Of a DNA stretch of 40,866 bases, positions 20,628 through 32,494 are shown piece after piece; the stretch's first letter is position 1; the number at the start of each line of letters is the position of its first letter. This DNA comes from Lobulomyces angularis (taxonomy: Eukaryota > Chytridiomycota > Chytridiomycetes > Lobulomycetales > Lobulomycetaceae). Made by a program: the position numbers and the translations under genes. The stretch covers positions 252-41,117 of the forward strand of contig JADHYX010000191.1 in the NCBI GenBank assembly GCA_027604685.1, written 5' to 3'. A model generated the notes under the pieces. That model saw only the letters and a program-made list of their open reading frames with translations. It made no database searches and was not told the DNA's origin.

Positions 20628-23600
20628 ATGAGTGAAACAAACTTAAGCAATCTTGTAAATGAAGAAGATACTGTAATTAGCGTTGCACAAACCATATCAA
20701 ATGACAAGGAGAATACTACAGATGTAAATAATTTGGATACAAATGAAACAGGTAGTTAGTTCAATATTATTGCTTTTTATAGATATTAAAAACAATCAAT
20801 TTTTTATTTTTTTCTTGTAATTTTGCAGTTGAAACAACTGGGTCTACCGATACAGGAAGCCAAGAGGGTGGATCAGATACTAACAATGAACCCTTATTAA
20901 AAGAAAATTTAAACAACGTAGAGGAGCTTCATAAAGAAGAGAACCAAACACATCAAGAAAATTTGGAATCAAATTTAATTGACACAAAAAACTTAGAACA
21001 AGAAAATGTTACTGGCACTACCGATAGTTCAAATGCTGAAACTGAGAGCAGTAGCGTAATGAAAGAAGAAACTTTAACAAAAAATGAAGGTGAAATTAGC
21101 AGCGAGGCTAAAAATGAAACCACTCAAATTGAAAATGGAGATGAACATCATGAAAAAACGCGTTACTCTGAGAATGGTGATACTAACCACTCAGATGAAA
21201 GCAATCTAAATGAGGTTACAAGTGATGAAATTAAAAACGTGGATAACCTTGAAGGTGAATCTTTACAAGAAGAGGAAAATGCTCGTCAAAAACAGGATGA
21301 GGTACAGAAAAAAGAAGAGCAAGATGACAGCAAGGTTCTTACTGAAGAAAATGGAGCTGATAAACCAAAAAGCATTAATGATGAAAATGGTGTTAACCAT
21401 GAAAAAAGCGTTAATGAAACAGAGCGTGAAGACAACACTGAATTTACTGGTGAATCAACCCAATCCGATAAAAATCATAGTGAAACTGAAAATCAACAAA
21501 TTCAACCAGATTCTTCGGAGCAGAAATGTATAAATTCTTCGGCTTCAGAAGAAGAAGAATTTTCCATCACACAAGATGACGTACAAAATGTAAAAAACCA
21601 AAAAAATTTTTTGTCTTAGAATATCTATTTTTTAGAATCGTGAAGGTACGAAAAATGACCAAAGTGAAGTTTCACAGGAAACTGAAAATACTGATTCTAA
21701 AGATCTTGCTGAAAACTTTACTGAAAAAGACAGTTCTGAAGATTCTAAAGAAAATTTTGAGAATAAAGAAGTAGAACCACAACATGATACTTCAGCAACT
21801 GAATTTGTTACTTCCAATGAAAATCCTAATAATTCAGTAGGAAAACACAGTGATACAGAAGAACTTGATTCAGGAGATGCAGCATTAAACAACGCAGTAC
21901 AATCTGAAATATCTTCTGATAAAGTGGATCAAGGTGATGACAAGATTAGCAAAGAAGAAGAGGGTGAAGCCCAAATTTTGGTTCCTGATGAAGTAAAATA
22001 AAAAAATTAATTGAACTTTTTGTTTTTAATCTGTTAATAATAATTTTTTCTCGTAGACCTTAGAAAAACAACAGTCTGTAGTAGAAAACGAGGTTTCTGA
22101 TAAAGCTTTACACGAAAACCAAAACGAAGAAAATCAAGGACAAGTAACAGTTAGTGACGCTGTTGCTGTTGATGTCAACGCAGCAGGTGTGGAAAACACA
22201 TCCGACGAGACTCATTCAGAAGCTGGTAGCCAATTATTTGAAGAACTTAGAAACGCAATTAAGGAACAAGTTGATGTTCCGCATGAGGATGAAGAAGATG
22301 CTCCAAATTATTTACAAGAGTTTGATACTCCACCTGTCAATGAAAATGGTTCTGTTGCGGATGAAAATGCAGAGGAAGGTGGTAACTATTTAGATGAAAC
22401 ATTCGAAGAACTATTGCAGCATAATGCAAATGAAAATGAAGAAAAAATTAATGATGAAAACAGTGGAACCACGGAAGAAGGAAACTACGGTGAAGATTTC
22501 GAAGCAGTTCCATCTGAGGAAAAAAGTGCTCAAGAAAATGAATCTAGTTATGGAAATGACTTTGAAGTCTCTGATGAAAGTTGTGAACAGCAGCCACAAG
22601 TTACAACTAAAAATAAGTCTTCCATCAAGGGAAGTGACTTTAGCATTTCAAAAAAGTCTTTGACAAGTAATCCAAGATCCAAACTTGGAAGTAAGTTCAC
22701 TACTTCACAAGCCAGTCTCCCCAAAATTAGCAAAACTGCCTCAAAATATAGCAACAAACCTTCGAAAATGGCTAGTGTCGCTAACAGTAAACAATTGTCA
22801 AAACAAAACAGCAGCACCCTGCCTTCAGTGGTCAGACCACCATTTATTGTTTCTAATTCTCAGTCACAAAAAAATTCTTATTCCAATCTTTTGGTATCTC
22901 AAAATAATAGTAAATCTGGATCAAAAAAACACTCTCAAACATCTCTTTTCGATGCAGAGGTAAAAAAAATAATTGAAAATTTTGAAATTCACATATTTTT
23001 ATCATGAAAAATTGTAGGAGGGTGAGGCAAGTATTGATTACACTAAGATAGTCTCAGCACTGCGAAATGAGATTGGAAATTTAAAAGGAAACGTTAATGA
23101 CTACCAAAAAATTATCGAACAAATTAAAGCTCATGAGGAAAATATGACAAATGTAAAAATAAAATAAAAAAAAAAATAACACTTATGTTTTTAATGACTT
23201 AAAAAAAAATTAAATATATAGGAAATTGAAAAATTTAAAAAAGGAAATAGCTTTAGAATTGATCAATCAACTCGAGTTTTGCTGGACAGACAAAAAAAGG
23301 TAAAATTTTGTTTTTATAAGTGACTATTCATAAATTTCATTTTTTGTTGTTCAGGCATATCAAATTTTAGTTGGAAAGTTGAGAAGAGAAGTTCGGAGAC
23401 TAAAGTATCAAAAAAATTCTGTTTCTGATCCTTTGATAGAGGTATGTTCTTTTTTTACTCTTATTTTTTTTTTGAATTAACGACTGTAACGAAAAAAAAA
23501 AAAAAAAAAAAAACAGCAAAGATACTTTCCTTTTTTACCAAGAACACCTTATGGAACGTCAGCTGAATTTTCACCCATTGGGACGATGGGAAATGTTGTT

Positions 23601-24505
23601 ACAAAAGCCTCCGATTACTTTTCGCTAAACCCACCTCCTCCAACTGGAAACCACCCAGAAAGTGGAAACAGATGGTGGTGGGGTATTGGTCCACACTTAT
23701 CAAAACATCGTAAGAAATTAAAATATAAAATTGAATAAAAAAAAATATATATAATAAAAAATGAATTTTTTTGGTTAGTACCACCAACGAGACCAAAAAC
23801 AGCACCTTCATCAAACGCACCTGTCCCAAACGGTTTTGTTCACAAAGGAAGGCTTGTTAAACAGAATTCTGGTGATAAAGTTGAACAATCCTTGTTACCT
23901 TCACCACCTCCACTTGCAGCAAAACAGAATAATATCTTTGTAGATAAGAGGCAACCAACCGAGGATGATAATGACAACATCTGGGAAGCAAAATTTAAAT
24001 TTCGTGGATTAAAGGTTGGTGACAGAGTTAGTGTTGATGTACAAGGTGAAAAATGTTTTGGTGAGAAAAAAAATAAAAAAAAAAAGAAACTTAGGTTCAA
24101 AATTTTTTTTTAGGACTGCTCAAATACATTGGTCCTTTCGATGCCAGACCTGAGTCAGGTGTGTGGTGTGGTTTAAAATTAGATCATGCAAGTAAGTTTT
24201 TTATTGCAAGAAAAGAAAAAAAATAAATTTTTCTTTTCTAATCAAATGTATTTTAGTTGGAAAACATAATGGGGTGGTAGCTGGAAAGAGATACTTTAAC
24301 TGTGAAGAAAATCATGGTATTTTTGTTAAAATGGAAAACGTATCTGTAGTATATAAACCAAAGAGAACTGTAAAACCAATTCTATATTTTAATATTTTAT
24401 GTTTAACAAAAAAAAAATTTAATTCATTAGGTGCCAAAAAGGGAATCTGTACAATCAGAACAACACTTTAGTCAAAATCCCTTAACTCAAGAGATTCAAG
24501 TTTAA
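20628..24505 (+). CDS. Acidic CAP-Gly microtubule-binding protein with YxxDF-type motifs
   Basis: Twelve exons, 1061 codons in phase: 20628-20751, 20829-21589, 21636-21992, 22057-22959, 23018-23152, 23222-23299, 23355-23441, 23517-23709, 23779-24060, 24114-24191, 24257-24369, 24431-24505. Residues 1-620 are very acidic (Glu, Asp, Asn, Ser). Between residues 499 and 585 the motif Y-x-x-[DE]-x0-1-F-[DE] recurs four times (YLQEFD, YLDETFE, YGEDFE, YGNDFE). A basic Ser/Lys segment and a coiled coil (about 716-815) follow, then a Pro-rich linker, then a CAP-Gly domain at about 955-1040 (KVGDRVSVD, GVWCGLKLDH, GKHNGVVAGKRYF, GIFVKM). CAP-Gly domains bind EEY/F tails of tubulin and EB1. Y-[SE]-[DE]-D-F-E motifs plus CAP-Gly recall CEP350-type centrosomal proteins; this link is an inference. 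Confidence 0.87.
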
Positions 24506-24787
24506 CCAAAATAAAAAAATACTTATATATATAATATTATAAATTAATTTTATCGCTTTGATAACTTCATAATATTTCAAAAAAAAAACTTATGTAAAAA
24601 AAAAAAAAAATCTTTCTTGCTTTTTTCTTGAAAAAAAATATATTTGGAAGTTGTACATTATATAATAAATATAAAAAGGATTCTTTTTTTTCAATTTTTT
24701 TTTTAATGCTCTCAATAGTAATTTTAAAATAAATTCAGTTTCTGGAAATACAAAAGAAACAATATGAATTGCAATACTGTTCACAAA

Positions 24788-26544
24788 TTATAATTTATGA
24801 ATAATCTCTTCATAGTCATCTTTTAAATTTAAATATACTTCTTGTATTTTGGCAATTCGTTCTTCCTTATCCATGTCATGTAAGCAATCCTAAAAAAAAG
24901 AAAAATATAAAATAAAAGGAAAATAAGGGATTTTTGTTTCATACCTTGTTGACAAAATATATTCTTCTTTTAACAAATAATCTAAACTTATCAATTTGAT
25001 CTAAATTTTTTGAGTCTTGAAGACATTTTAAGAGTAAAATTTCTGTACATCTTCTAGCTTGTTTCTACAAAAAAAAAAAAAAAAAAAAATTAAATTGTAA
25101 TTATGAGATTAGCAAAATTATTATTTTAAAAATTTATTAAAAGTTACCTTACTAAGTTTAAATTTTTTTTGTATTTTTAATAAAAAATCATCATCCAAAG
25201 GTAACAGCGACTCATTTAATTTCACAAGTTTATTAAAAAGTGGAAGTAACATTCTACAGTCAAGTTTGTCTCGTAACTCTTGAAAAGTGTCATTGGGTTC
25301 TTCAACTAAAAAGCAAAATACAAAAATAATTACGATATTGTAACAAAAATTAATAAAAAGTGATTCCTTTTAATAAAAATTGCTTTCTTCAGACTTTTCT
25401 ATACCAGTAACTTCAGCAACATCTTTACGAATTAAAAAGTCTTCAAATAATTTTTTATACAGTAACGCTTTTCAATAAAAGAGGAAAAAAAAAAAAATTT
25501 TAAATTTTTTATAAAAGAGAAAATGAAAACCTCCATGGCCCTTATTTTGATATACAGGTAGTATTAAAAATTGAGAAATTCTAATCCTTTGCTGATCTGG
25601 GTAATAAAAAAAAGGGTAGAAAGAAACAAAACCGACAGTAGAATAGATGTGATATCCTTCACTTGTTTTCTTTTTTTCATATCTAAGCTTAAAAAGTTAA
25701 ATTTAAACTATTTTAAATATTTTTAAAATAGTTACAGTAAAACGAATTCCCAGAGTGTATCATTTGGATCCAAAAAATTTGATCCTTCAATGTAAAACAA
25801 AAGAAATGTTTGCAAAGCTTGATTATATTCTTTAAAGCCCTTTGTATTAAATGAACACTAAATAAAAAAAAAAATTAATATTTTTTTTTTTTACAATTTT
25901 TTTTTAATTCCATATCTCTAGCATATGAAAAATTTCAGATTTACATTGTATAATTCATAGCAAGTATCTTCATTATCGGCTTTTAATCTATATTCATGAA
26001 ACTTCTTGCCAAAAGGAGCAAAATTTTTTTCATCCTTTTCAACGGTACTACAAAAAGTATCAAAATTTTCTATAATATCTATTGTAAAAGAAATAAGAAA
26101 ATAGCTATGAACGAAAAACTTACTTTTTCTTGGAATTTTATCCTCTTCATACAACTGTTGGTATATATCTTGACAGTATTCGGGATGCTTATCAGTGTAA
26201 TTAATGGAGAGATAAGTTGAAAGAGCAGCGCTGGAATAATATAACTACAAAAAAAAAATAATAATTAATTACAATCAAAACGAGTTATTTTTTAATTGCA
26301 GTACATTAATGTTTAAATTTTTATATCCCACAATAGTTTCGGTTTGACCAAAGAATGGATATGTAAAATAGGGCTTGAATGGTACTATTTTCTTAACATT
26401 TTGAGTACTCACTATTTTTGTGATAAAAAAGTTAAAATAAAAAGGTAATTATATGTCACCTAGTGCTATATTAAAGCATTCATTGCTATTGCATGTCCAT
26501 TCATCTAGGCCTGTGTCGATTTCATTTTTCCCATTCTCTGTCAT
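24788..26544 (-). CDS. HAT1: Histone acetyltransferase type B catalytic subunit
   Basis: Acetylates newly made histone H4 (Lys5/Lys12) before deposition. Ten exons: 26544-26460, 26411-26305, 26244-26124, 26078-25945, 25857-25736, 25682-25531, 25467-25405, 25305-25148, 25064-24945, 24889-24788; 387 codons in phase, the usual family length. Family marks: FTYPFFGQTETIVGYKNLNI, then GFKEYNQALQTFLLFYIEGS, STVGFVSFYPFFYYPDQQRI, ISQFLILPVYQNKGHG (acetyl-CoA binding motif A, Q-x-x-G-x-G/H-G), EVTVEEPNDTFQELRD, and KQARRCTEILLL. All core elements are intact. The gene is convergent with the CAP-Gly gene. Confidence 0.94.
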
Positions 26545-27938
26545 CTTCAAATTAAAAACCCTTGTTTTTTTTTGAATTAAAAAAAAGTTTACTTCCAATT
26601 ATTTTTTTATATTTAATGTACTAAAAAATAACAAAACAATTAGATAAAAAATTTTAGTGGCATCTCAAAAATTTTATTTTTAAGCATGCTTATTGAATAA
26701 GTTTTTTTATTTTTATTTTTTTTGAAACTTAACTTTTTGGTGATGAGATTATTTTTGAACCTTTTTGTTCTAGTCGTAGACAAGGACAAATGTTTTTTGA
26801 ACCATTAATTGGTCCTGTCTACGTCTAGAATAAAATTAAGGTTACTTTTGCTCAAGCAATAACTGTTGCAATACCGTAAAAATTTCAGTGGATTAAGAAT
26901 ATTGACTTGAACTGGATCAAGCCTTGGGAGCTTAGAAATTTTTTAAATGTAACTGTCCACTTCCCAACTGATAATTTTCAACTATACTTATCACCTTGAT
27001 CTTTTTTTCTTTTTCAACACTTTGAAAATGTTAAAATTAAAAAAACTTCACTTTTTTAATTCAATTTAATTCCATAAAGTAAGAATTTTAAATTACAAAG
27101 CTGTTGTAAAATATTTCTTTTATTTCATTATTTTTGTAATACTTCTATCACTTTTGATGGAAAATTTACTGCAAATAGAAATCGTTGCCTTTTTCACACA
27201 TTAAAAGTTTTTTTTAAGAAAATCCACTTTTTAATCTATACAGATTTAGATTAGAAAGCGTTATTGAATTACAGCGCTTAAATGTGTAAGAATTTGTGCA
27301 TTAACAGCAAATGATGCTTATAAAAGTTCATCTTAATCAATGTTAGTAAAAATTATGTTTTTATAAAAAAATAAACTAAAATTATTTTTGTTTTATTATT
27401 TATTATACTATTTTAGTTTTATTGATTTGTCTGTACATTTTTTTTTTCTTTTTTCTTAAGATTTTATTTTATTTTTTTCTTAATTTATATATTTTTTATT
27501 TTATTTTTCCAACATAAAAAAGATTTGCATCAAAAAAAAAGTACAAAAAACACGCTTTTTTTAAAACCCCGAAAAAATTTATTTATATATATTTTTTTTT
27601 TTTTGGTCATAGAATAAAAATTTTGTTATTTAAAAAAAAAAATTATTATTATATCTATTTCTCAAAGAATTAATTTTTTTTTTTTTTTTTTTTTTGATAA
27701 TTATTATTTTTTTTCTTGTGTAAAAAAAAAAAAAATTCATATATATATATATTTTTATAATATATAAAAAAATTTCCTTTTTTTTTTTTTATTTTAACTT
27801 ATAATAAATGAACTCTTTTGTTTATTTTTTTATATATTAAAAAATAAAAAAAAATAAAAAAAAGGTTTAGGTAAAAAAAAAAATAAAAATAAAAATTGAA
27901 AATAATTAAAAATTAACTATTATAAAAACAATAGATAA
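26545..27938. promoter_or_regulatory. Divergent promoter region, HAT1 and PDE genes
   Basis: A 1.4-kb spacer. 26545-27400 is mixed sequence and includes a 22-bp-stem hairpin (26768-26830). 27400-27930 is almost pure A/T with long homopolymers and alternating TA (27750). No gene seen. Confidence 0.5.
26768..26830. repeat. Hairpin-forming inverted repeat
   Basis: The left arm 26768-26790 (TTCTAGTCGTAGACAAGGAC...) pairs with 26809-26830 with one mismatch and a one-base bulge over about 22 bases. The loop is about 18 bases. It is notably richer in G+C than the surrounding spacer. Confidence 0.75.
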
Positions 27939-30934
27939 ATGCAAAATTGGATCAAACAAGAAAATCAAACAAAACAAAGAAAAAAAATTACCCCAGAACC
28001 ATTTTTATTTTCAACACAAAGTTTAACACAACAAAAACAACTATACAATAAAACATCTAGATATTCACACCAAAACACAAAAAACACGGATAAAATAAAT
28101 ATGTTAAAGACACCATCAACACCACAACAACAAAACAGCAGGAGTGGACAAGACATATCCATCAGAGCTAGACAAAGCCTTTCATCCCAAAAGTTACCCC
28201 AATTACCATCAAACCAATCAAATAACCAACCATCAAATAGCAACAACTCCTCGTTACAACAAAGTAACCATAACAGTTATAACTTATTTTCCACCACCAG
28301 TTTTTCTCGGCGTCCTGAAAATTGGACAAAAAAAAATATCCTTTCACAAAACTTGTTACAAAGTAATAATGAATCAGGCATAACCAGCGATCCCTTTTCG
28401 TACTCATTTTTAAAAAACTCGAAGCAAGCTTCGTCAAACTTGAGTCAAAGTAGCTTTTTTTCAAATTCCAACAAGGAAAACAATCAAAATAACTTCCCTT
28501 TTAAAAATCCTCAAAAAGAAGATACAAATTCAATATATAGCAAATCGATGAAGGAGAGGATAAAAGAATTTGGAAATCCATTGAGAGGACCCGTTGTTGT
28601 GGAAATGTTTACCCACTACACCTATTTTGTTATAGTATTAGCAGTAGCTTGGGCGACGTCCTGGGACAGAAATATCAGATTGTACATGGGATTGATGTAC
28701 TATCACGTAGCGATACTAACCTTACAATTAACCAGGATAATTTTCAGTAAGAGACCCAACTCGGTGATACCAGTATACATGTCATTGATACCATTTGCCG
28801 CGTTGATTGCATTGTCCAGAAACACACATCAAATAGTAATGATCCTGTGGTATATATCTTTTTTACTAGTGTGCTTGCAGATTGGGAGCAACTCGTTTCG
28901 AAAGCACTTTATATTGTATTCAATTTTGTTTAATTCTATTTATTTGCTCGTCTGCTGGTGGATGGCTAACTTTTATACCAATGATTGCAACAGCGCCCTC
29001 TGTGGAGTAGCCTTGAAGCCAACAATTAACGTTAAATATGAGGTCGTGCTGGTTTTAGCTTGTGGGATCATCATGGGTACTTGCATGATGCTGGAAAAGT
29101 TTATCCATCTAAATGCAATTGCGCTGCTGGAGAGAGAAAACTATATGCGACAACTCTATTTTGCAAATATAGATTTAAAAAAACAGTTGAGACTAGACAA
29201 TAATAAAAACCAAGTTGATCTGGAAGCGCCTTTAACAAAGGCAACCCAAATTTTGAAATCTGTTAAGGATAGCGGAGAAGTTGATGAAAGTGTTTCGAGA
29301 GAAATTGAATTAATTATTTCCCTTCTTACATCAGACCAGCTGTACAGTCCGGACATCTACCAAAAGCCAGCAGACAGCGAAGTGCATGGTTGGTTAAATG
29401 ACATGCTGTTACCTAATCAACGAAATGATGCGGCGATACATACCAGGGGAATTGAGGGAGCAGTAGTTAACAAAAAAAACAATGCAATAGCTTCAGCAGA
29501 TGATTTAAAAAATGTGACACATTACCAAGAGGAAGTGCAGTTGACTCAAAAAGATAGAAAAATGTTTCAATCAATGGCTGGAATCGAAAATAACCCTGCA
29601 TATGACGTCCACGAAATTGAAACTAATTCAAACGGTCAAAGTCTTTATTACTTTTCCTGGTTTTTATTTAGAAAGTTGGGTTTTTTTAAAAAGTTTAAGA
29701 TCAGAGAGGAAAAATTTTTAAACTTTTTAAAAAAAATACAATCAGGATACATTAAAGAAAACCCATACCACAACAGTACACACGCGACTGACGTCACACA
29801 TGCTATGTACTACTACATATCTAGAAAGAGAATCTGGGAATTTTTAACGCCAGAGGAACAAATTGCAGCCATTATTGCACCAATGATTCACGACTACGCA
29901 CATCCTGGGGTGAATAACGCCTACTTGGTTTCAGTTGTTGATCCGTTAGCCATTCGGTACAGTGATCAGTCTGTGCTGGAAAATTTTCATTGTTCAACAG
30001 TTTTCGAAATTATGCTTCAGGAGGATTACAACTTTTTGGAAAATTTAACTTTAGAAGAAAGAAAACCCATTAGGGAAATGGTAATTAGTATGGTCTTAGC
30101 AACTGATATGACATGTAAAATTATACTTGAATATAGTTGATTTTTTTATATTACTTTTTTTACAGTCCATTTTGAATGGGTTGGAAAGTTCAAGACAAAG
30201 ATGAGTGGAAATGGATTAAATCTAGAACAAAAACTAGATCGAAAGTTACTATTAAATATGGCGATAAAGTGTGCAGATGTTAACAACCCTTCAAAACCTC
30301 TTGAACAATCAAAAAATTGGACAGAGTTGGTTATGGAAGAATTTTATCGTCAGGGTGATAGAGAAAGAGAAAAAGGTGTCCCCATCTCTATGTTTTATGA
30401 CAGAAACAACCCTGATGTACCTAAATGTCAAATTGTACGTATAAAAAATAAAATTAAATGAATCTTTATTTTATTTATAAAAAAATTAAAAATTTTTTTT
30501 TTATCTAGGGTTTCATTGATTATATAGTATATCCTATTTTTGAAACATGGCAAATGTTTATGGAAGAAGATGTTAAGGTGCACATTGAAAATGTTATGAT
30601 GAACAAGGGATATTGGAAAAAGTTACTTGACCAAAATTTGGTACAAAAAAAACTAGAATCAGAAAAACAAACGATACCTTTGACACAATCTGTAATTGAT
30701 AAATCCACGCCTGATTCTATGAAGCGAAATTTGAGTAGTAGAGAAATTACTAACGAAATGGGTTCTGAGTACCATAAGTTAAATGGAAAGAGTAATAGCG
30801 AAAATTTAGGATCAATTTCAAAACTTAATCAAAAACTTGGATCTACTGAACATATTAGTAGACTCTTTAGTAAAGAAATTATCAATAATAGTAGCTCAAG
30901 TGTAAATTCTGCCTCAAATAAATTTCAAAAGTGA
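27939..30934 (+). CDS. Six-transmembrane class I cyclic nucleotide phosphodiesterase
   Basis: Hydrolyses cAMP and/or cGMP. Three exons: 27939-30114, 30166-30434, 30509-30934; 956 codons in phase. Residues 1-210 are Ser/Asn/Gln-rich. Residues about 225-395 hold six hydrophobic helices (TYFVIVLAVAWATSW; MYYHVAILTLQL; IPVYMSLIPFAALIAL; IVMILWYISFLLVCL; ILYSILFNSIYLLVCWWM; VVLVLACGIIMGTCMML). The catalytic domain, about 560-860, has HNSTHATDVTH, the metal-binding HDYAHPGVNNAYL, VLATDMTFHFEWV, IKCADVNNPSKP and the C-terminal GFIDYIVYPIFETW. All metal ligands of the PDEase_I family are present. Multi-span PDEs are known in apicomplexans and ciliates, and rhodopsin-PDEs in choanoflagellates, while the classical fungal class I enzyme (Pde2) is soluble. 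I see no retinal-binding rhodopsin signature. cAMP or cGMP preference cannot be read. Confidence 0.92.
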
Positions 30935-31381
30935 ACAATAAAAAAAACAATAATAAATTAAAATATTTTTTTTTTTTTTTAGTAAATAAATTAAAATAAT
31001 TTTTTCTTTTTTTTAGTAAATAAATTAAAATAATTTTTTTTTTTTTTAGTAAATAAATAAAAAAAAACCAAAAAAAAAATTTATATACATCTATATAAAA
31101 AAATTATAAAATTTTTTTTCTTTTTTTTTTTTTTGAAATAATGTAAGTTTTATTTTTTGTCTGATAAAAAATTATAATTATATCTAGGATAAGTAGGATA
31201 AAAAAATAAAAAGTATTCAGTAAAATTTGCATACTAATTTAAATTAAAAAGTTAAAGTATTTTTTTTTTTTTTTTTTTTTTAAACCATATTTTTTCTAAT
31301 TAATTTAATTTAAAAATTTTATATTTTCAAATTTTTTTTTTTTTTTTTGTGGTAGATGTAAAAATAAAAAAACAAAAACTA
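30935..31381. other. A+T-rich spacer between PDE and thioesterase-like genes
   Basis: Holds the tandem repeat noted above and long poly-T tracts. It includes the 3' end of the PDE transcript and the promoter of the next gene. No coding frame. Confidence 0.5.
30955..31065. repeat. Tandem repeat, 33-34 bp, about 3 copies
   Basis: A unit of AGTAAATAAATTAAAATAAT plus a poly-T tract starts at 30981, 31015 and 31048; a partial copy precedes the first. It lies just 3' of the PDE stop codon. Confidence 0.85.
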
Positions 31382-32208
31382 ATGGATTATGCAAAAAAAA
31401 TCATCTCTCTTTTAATAATATTAAATCTCAAGTCATTTCCCTTATTTTACCACCTGCGAATGTTGTATCAACTGATTTGCTCAATACCAAAAAAAAATAA
31501 AATTGAAGCTTCAATTTATGATCCTTCTTTTTATTTTACTAGAATTTTATTTGATGACATTGACATAAATATGCATTTATCAAACAGGTAAGCAAAAAAA
31601 AAATATATCAAAAAATTTAATATGCAGTAATAGCAATTATTTTTATTGAAAAAGTAAATTTACTTAGTTCTATTTTTTTTTTTTTTTTTTAATAAAATGA
31701 AAAAGTTCATATAATAAAATTTTAGATTTAGCTAGACTAAAATGGGTTCTGAGTACCATCGATAAAAATTTTTTTACTGATCATATAAGTTTTCCCATTT
31801 TGATAACAAATTTTTTTAAAATCGAAATTAAACCTTTTCAAAAAGTTAAAATTGAGACTAGAATTCTGGATTTTAGCTTAGATAGTAAATTTTTTTTTTT
31901 GATTCAAATTTTTTTTACTAAAGATGAAAAATCTGGTAAACCTTTTTTTAATTTTTATTTCAAAATTAACATTATATCCTATAATTTTTTTATTTTTTTT
32001 CACTATAGGTAACTTTGATACAGTAAATTGTATAACGGTAGCAAAGATGATATTAAAACTAAAAAATGGAAAAAGTTTAAAATTTCAAGAATTACTAAAC
32101 AAGTATAATAAATTTGAAGTGATCAAAGAAGATGTTGCAAGTAATGATGTTTCAAAAAACTATGAAAAATTTGAAGAAAGTTTATATAGATTTTGCTCAA
32201 AATTGTAG
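31382..32208 (+). CDS. THEM6-like hotdog-fold thioesterase-family protein, interrupted by an in-frame TGA
   Basis: Exons: 31382-31587, 31634-31653 (20 nt; or from 31628), 31726-31935, 32009-32208; 212 codons including stops. N-terminal hydrophobic/basic anchor (LLIILNLKSFPLFYHLRML), then the hotdog signature D-I-D-I-N-M-H-L-S-N, then a short exon giving SNYFY, and DLAR-like NLARLKWV, VKIETRILDF and a C-terminal domain. The family pattern H-[LM]-x-N-x-x-Y-x4-[DN]-[LF]-A-R is kept with exact spacing only if the TGA at 31647-31649 is counted as one codon. No alternative splice choice removes it. It may be a pseudogene, a base error or a readthrough codon. TGA ends other genes here, so reassignment is unlikely. 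Family proteins are small membrane-associated proteins of uncertain enzymology. Confidence 0.68.
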
Positions 32209-32494
32209 AGAAAAAAAAAAAAAATAATTTTTTTTTTTATTTTTTTTTTTTAAATTTTATTTTATTAATTTATTAAAAAATATATATATATGCATACATA
32301 TTTATGTATATTTAAATATAACAAAAAAAAAAAAAAAAACCTAAAAAAACAATTGAAATTTTTTATGAATTGAAATAAAAAATACTTTGTCCTTTTTTTT
32401 TTTTTTTTTAATTTTATTTTATTTTTTTGTTTAAATTATTTTTGATTTTTAAATAAATTAAAAAAAAAAAAAAAAAAAAAAAATTCTAAAAAAA

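Noticed and set aside
22170..22960. Lys/Met-rich and Leu/Phe-rich shadow frames in the CAP-Gly gene
   Set aside because: They are out-of-frame translations of the Glu/Asp/Asn-rich exon, which itself joins in phase to the CAP-Gly exons.
28590..29110. Rhodopsin-PDE fusion
   Set aside because: Only six helices can be counted and no typical retinal-binding lysine helix motif is visible; it is better called a plain multi-span PDE.
31647..31649. Genetic-code change making TGA a sense codon
   Set aside because: TGA ends the PDE gene after otherwise conserved frames, and no other conserved domain in the window contains an in-frame TGA.
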